From positions 1 to 64,000 of the forward strand of contig CAYWSJ010000002.1 of assembly GCA_964461045.1 (NCBI GenBank): a stretch of DNA of 64,000 nt. The letters are read 5' to 3'. This document shows, one piece after another, positions 61,239 to 64,000 of this stretch. Position 1 is the stretch's first letter. Every line of letters begins with the position of its first letter. Below the pieces are notes generated by a model. It searched no databases. It saw only the letters and a list, made by a program, of their open reading frames with translations, and had not been told where the DNA came from. The position numbers and the translations under genes were made by a program. Source of the DNA: JAGXLC01 sp964461045 (GTDB lineage: Bacteria > Bacteroidota > Bacteroidia > Bacteroidales > UBA12077).

Positions 61239-63557
61239 ATGAACAAGATACTAATCTATTCAACTTTATTATTCTGGATTATCAACTTGCAGATTCACTC
61301 AGGAATTTGCCAGCAAAATACAGAAAACCTGGATAGTCTGCTGTTAAAAGTACAGGAAAACAAGGAGAATGAACCTGCTGTTTTAGAAGGGTTGGCTCAA
61401 AGATATCTTGAAATTGATCCACAAAAAGCAATAAAATATGCCAGGAAATATTTGTCTGTTTATAAAAATGATTCTGCTGTTCATAAAAACCGCATCCTTA
61501 GCTTAATGGGAGAAGCCTATAATCAGTTGGGAAAATACGACAGTTCACTTACATATTATTATAAATGCTTGTCTTCTTATAAAGCCGGTGAAAAAAATAC
61601 CGAAAAAGCAAATATCTATCACAAGATGGGTGTGGTCTATTATAACCTGAAGAATGATGAAAAAGCAATTGATTATTTTAAAAAATCACTTGAGATGAAT
61701 GTTGAGTTGTCCGATACAGTTGGAATTTCAAGATCTCTGAACAGCATCTCCGGTATATATTTTTCTGAAAACAAATTAAACAAAACACAACGATATCTTG
61801 AAAGGTCACTTGAGCTTAGCAAGCAAATAAAAGATACAACAACTATAGTTTCTATTTTAAATAATTTAGGGCTTGTTGCAAAAAAAAGAGGAGAGTACGA
61901 TAAAGCTCTTGAGTATTATAGTCGTTCAATTAACCTTAAAAAGCAGATAAATGATCAGAATGGTATATCTTATTCTTTATTGAACATTGGAGACCTTTAT
62001 GCTGAGCAGGGAAAATATTCTCTTGCTTTATCAAATTATAATCGTGGGTTTAAAATTGCTAAAAATCAGGAAATTAAAAAGCTTGAAAGCCTTTACCTGG
62101 AAGCACTGTCTGATAACTATAAGAAAATGGGGAACATTTCAAAGGCTTACGAATTCCTGCAAAAACATCTAGAGGTTAGAGAAGAACTACTTAATGAAAG
62201 AAACCAGGAGAAAATTGCTGAATTGGAAACACGCTTTCAATTAAAACAAAAAGAAAATGAAATAGAGATTCTATCTAAAGAAAGAGCTTTACAGGAGGCT
62301 AATCTGAAAAAACAGAAACTCATAAAAAATATCATTATCGGAGTTTTTGCTTTTTTATTGGTTTTGGTTATTCTTCTATACAGGTCAGTGGCCAATAAGC
62401 GAAAAACGAACAGCATCCTGAGAGATAAAAATGAAGAAATTGAAGTCCAGTCAAAAATACTGGCAGAAAAGAATGAAGAACTTAATAAATTATCTTTGGT
62501 TGCAAGGGAAACGGATAATGTGATACTCATTACTAATTCTTCCGGAATTATTGAATGGGGAAATGATGCCATAACAAGACTGTATGGTATTGATATTATT
62601 CAGGTTAAAGGGAAGAATATATTTAAGACAAGCACATGTGAAGATATTAACAACATAAAGACAAAACTTTTTCAATTCAAAAAAAGTATAAGCTACGAGT
62701 CTTATATTAAATCCGGGGGTAAAATATTTTACCAGCAATCTACCATGACACCTATACTGGATTCGAATGGGGAAATTGATAAGATAATTGTAGTAGATTC
62801 TGACATAACCTCTCAGAAAGAGGTTGAAAAAGAATTAAAGGAGAAAAGAGCAGAATTAGAAAAGGCTAATGCAACCAAAGATAGATTTTTTTCAATTATT
62901 GCGCATGATCTGAAAAATCCATTTAATTCACTTTTAGGTTTTTCTGAAATGATTGTGAATAAGAGAGATAAGTTAAGTGAGAAAAAGATTAAGTCTTTTG
63001 AAGAGGGAATTTACAACCTTAGTAAACAGGGTTATGATTTGCTTTCAAATCTTCTTGAATGGTCTCGGGCACAGTTGAACCGAATTGAAATGGAAGTAAA
63101 TACCCTTAATCTGAAAAAACAAGTTGATTATGTTATTGGTCTGAATGAATCAAGAGCGAAGGAAAAAGAAATAGAAATTAAAACAGAAATACCTCAGAAT
63201 CTGTTAATAAAAGCAGATGAAAACATGCTTCGGACTGTTTTAAGAAATTTGATAAGCAATGCAATTAAATTTACAAGGCCCGGAGGTTGTGTCCAGATAG
63301 AGGCTTATTCAAAAAACAAGACCGTTTACATTGAAATAATTGATAATGGGGTGGGAATTCCTGATAATAAACTTGATATAATATTTAACCTGGATGAGTC
63401 CTACCGTACCGAAGGAACCAATAAAGAAAAAGGTACTGGTCTGGGCTTAATTCTTTGTAAAGAATTCATTGACAAACATAACGGGAACATTAGCGTACAA
63501 AGTGAAGTAGGCAATGGTACACGTTTCACAGTTCTTTTTCCGGGAGATAGCAATTAA
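61239..63557 (+). CDS. TPR-sensor histidine kinase
   Basis: The 772-residue protein has a signal sequence (about 1-25) and seven or so tetratricopeptide repeats (about 35-320), such as AIDYFKKSLEMNVELSDTVGISRSLNSISGIYF and KALEYYSRSINLKKQINDQNGISYSLLNIGDLYAEQGKYSLAL. A coiled coil (325-358) and a membrane helix (about 361-384) follow. The cytoplasmic half matches the three preceding kinases: coiled coil, PAS (about 415-530), HisKA with His556 in IIAHDLKNPFNSLLG, and HATPase_c with DNGVGIP and GTGLGLILCKEF. So the sensor is swapped while the kinase chassis is retained. It starts 56 bp after the third propeller kinase. No receiver or output domain. TPRs in the periplasm suggest a protein or peptide ligand. 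Confidence 0.92.
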   Translation: MNKILIYSTLLFWIINLQIHSGICQQNTENLDSLLLKVQENKENEPAVLEGLAQRYLEIDPQKAIKYARKYLSVYKNDSAVHKNRILSLMGEAYNQLGKYDSSLTYYYKCLSSYKAGEKNTEKANIYHKMGVVYYNLKNDEKAIDYFKKSLEMNVELSDTVGISRSLNSISGIYFSENKLNKTQRYLERSLELSKQIKDTTTIVSILNNLGLVAKKRGEYDKALEYYSRSINLKKQINDQNGISYSLLNIGDLYAEQGKYSLALSNYNRGFKIAKNQEIKKLESLYLEALSDNYKKMGNISKAYEFLQKHLEVREELLNERNQEKIAELETRFQLKQKENEIEILSKERALQEANLKKQKLIKNIIIGVFAFLLVLVILLYRSVANKRKTNSILRDKNEEIEVQSKILAEKNEELNKLSLVARETDNVILITNSSGIIEWGNDAITRLYGIDIIQVKGKNIFKTSTCEDINNIKTKLFQFKKSISYESYIKSGGKIFYQQSTMTPILDSNGEIDKIIVVDSDITSQKEVEKELKEKRAELEKANATKDRFFSIIAHDLKNPFNSLLGFSEMIVNKRDKLSEKKIKSFEEGIYNLSKQGYDLLSNLLEWSRAQLNRIEMEVNTLNLKKQVDYVIGLNESRAKEKEIEIKTEIPQNLLIKADENMLRTVLRNLISNAIKFTRPGGCVQIEAYSKNKTVYIEIIDNGVGIPDNKLDIIFNLDESYRTEGTNKEKGTGLGLILCKEFIDKHNGNISVQSEVGNGTRFTVLFPGDSN

Positions 63558-63616
63558 TATTTTTAATTTCTAACATTTCATCTCTTTTTCCGTTTTAATC
63601 ATTAGAAGTTTTTTTT

Positions 63617-64000
63617 ATGGGTTTTACAGATGGTTTTTTAACTCAGTGCAGAAAGGGAGTCTTTCAAATTGTTTTTGGAAAACAAGATGTGAATTTCTAC
63701 AAGGAAAACGTTAGGAAATCACTAACTGTATTGTTATTTGGTGTCTTGGGAATCATTTTTATGATTATCTTCGGTATTCAGGAACTAAATACACACAGAC
63801 CGGTATTAGGGCTTATTGTATTATCTTATGGAGGATTTGTAGTGCTAAACCTGCTATACCTCATTAAAAGCAAGAATTATAAATTTTCAAGCTGGATTTT
63901 GGTATTTCTCATTTTTTCACTTAGCCTGCTGCTTTTGTTTCTTGGCAAAACTCAATCAAGGCTTATATGGTATTATGTTTTTCCCCTCACTTCCTATTTT
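63617..64000 (+). CDS. Membrane protein, partial (C-terminus off window)
   Basis: From the ATG at 63617 the frame is open to the window edge (128 codons). It begins MGFTDGFLTQCRKGVFQIVFG, then has hydrophobic segments at about 36-53, 63-80 and 90-107, and is entering another at the edge (YYVFPLTSYF). This pattern is a multi-spanning N-terminal membrane domain, as found before kinase or cyclase domains in Bacteroidota. Lying directly after four kinases, it may be a fifth sensor, but no catalytic domain is visible. Function unknown. Confidence 0.7.
   Translation, partial: MGFTDGFLTQCRKGVFQIVFGKQDVNFYKENVRKSLTVLLFGVLGIIFMIIFGIQELNTHRPVLGLIVLSYGGFVVLNLLYLIKSKNYKFSSWILVFLIFSLSLLLLFLGKTQSRLIWYYVFPLTSYF

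Noticed and set aside
1..64000. tRNA, rRNA, riboswitch or CRISPR features
   Set aside because: Reading the intergenic regions on both strands showed no cloverleaf, ribosomal segment, repeat-spacer pattern or riboswitch core that I could recognise.

Overview
The window is low-GC DNA from a member of the Bacteroidota. Several features point there: a type IX secretion (T9SS) substrate with SprB repeats, propeller/Y_Y_Y-type sensor kinases, several short lipoproteins, an LptD/MlaD/AmiC envelope cluster, a rel-fur-purA cluster, and promoter elements matching the Bacteroidetes TTTG-N19-TAnnTTTG pattern. Citrate lyase, rubredoxin and a PyrBI-type aspartate carbamoyltransferase would suit an anaerobic or microaerobic lineage near Marinilabiliales/Bacteroidales; that placement is inference. 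There are two 100-N scaffold gaps (4655-4754 and 40735-40834). I saw no rRNA, tRNA, CRISPR array, insertion sequence or phage.

Layout. 1-6.5 kb: two lipoproteins, kynureninase, Hsp20, TrmD, an amidase broken by a gap, and a DUF523-DUF1722 protein. 6.6-12.9 kb: an AbgT transporter, a T9SS SprB-repeat protein behind a sigma-54 activator, and a serine hydrolase. 12.9-16 kb: a compact citrate lyase unit (CitD-CitE fusion, CitF) followed by a 53-aa rubredoxin. 16-21.2 kb: RidA, an M13 peptidase, ornithine aminotransferase, a nitroreductase and a DUF4293 protein. 21.3-31 kb: pyrBI, YigZ, an EamA transporter, dnaA, an MCE/MlaD protein and AmiC on the minus strand, facing lptD on the plus strand. 31-40.7 kb: a PAS-like membrane protein, a PAS-repeat SpoIIE phosphatase, GNAT, a metallophosphoesterase, ppk1, asparaginase, DUF2007, a single-domain response regulator and a probable beta-barrel protein. 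40.9-50 kb: an acyl-CoA ligase, a SPOR lipoprotein, an MFS transporter with a large inserted domain, purA, fur and rel. 50.3-63.6 kb: four tandem sensor histidine kinases, then the start of another membrane protein.

How the genes work together. Most of the window is core metabolism and envelope maintenance: nucleotide synthesis (pyrBI, purA), stringent response (rel), polyphosphate (ppk1), LPS export (lptD, MCE) and cell-wall hydrolysis (amiC). The signalling content is unusual. Four histidine kinases share one cytoplasmic chassis (coiled coil, PAS, HisKA, HATPase) but carry different sensors, three periplasmic propellers and one TPR array. None has a receiver or AraC output, unlike the classical hybrid two-component regulators of Bacteroides. 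About 10-20 kb upstream lie a PP2C phosphatase with four 107-residue PAS-like repeats and a stand-alone receiver protein, which could belong to the same signalling network; that link is speculative.

The best candidates for something not well described are the kinase array, the PAS-repeat phosphatase with its membrane neighbour, the MFS transporter with a ~210-residue periplasmic insertion, and the minimal citrate lyase locus with a changed residue near the prosthetic-group site. The rest looks like ordinary Bacteroidota chromosome.
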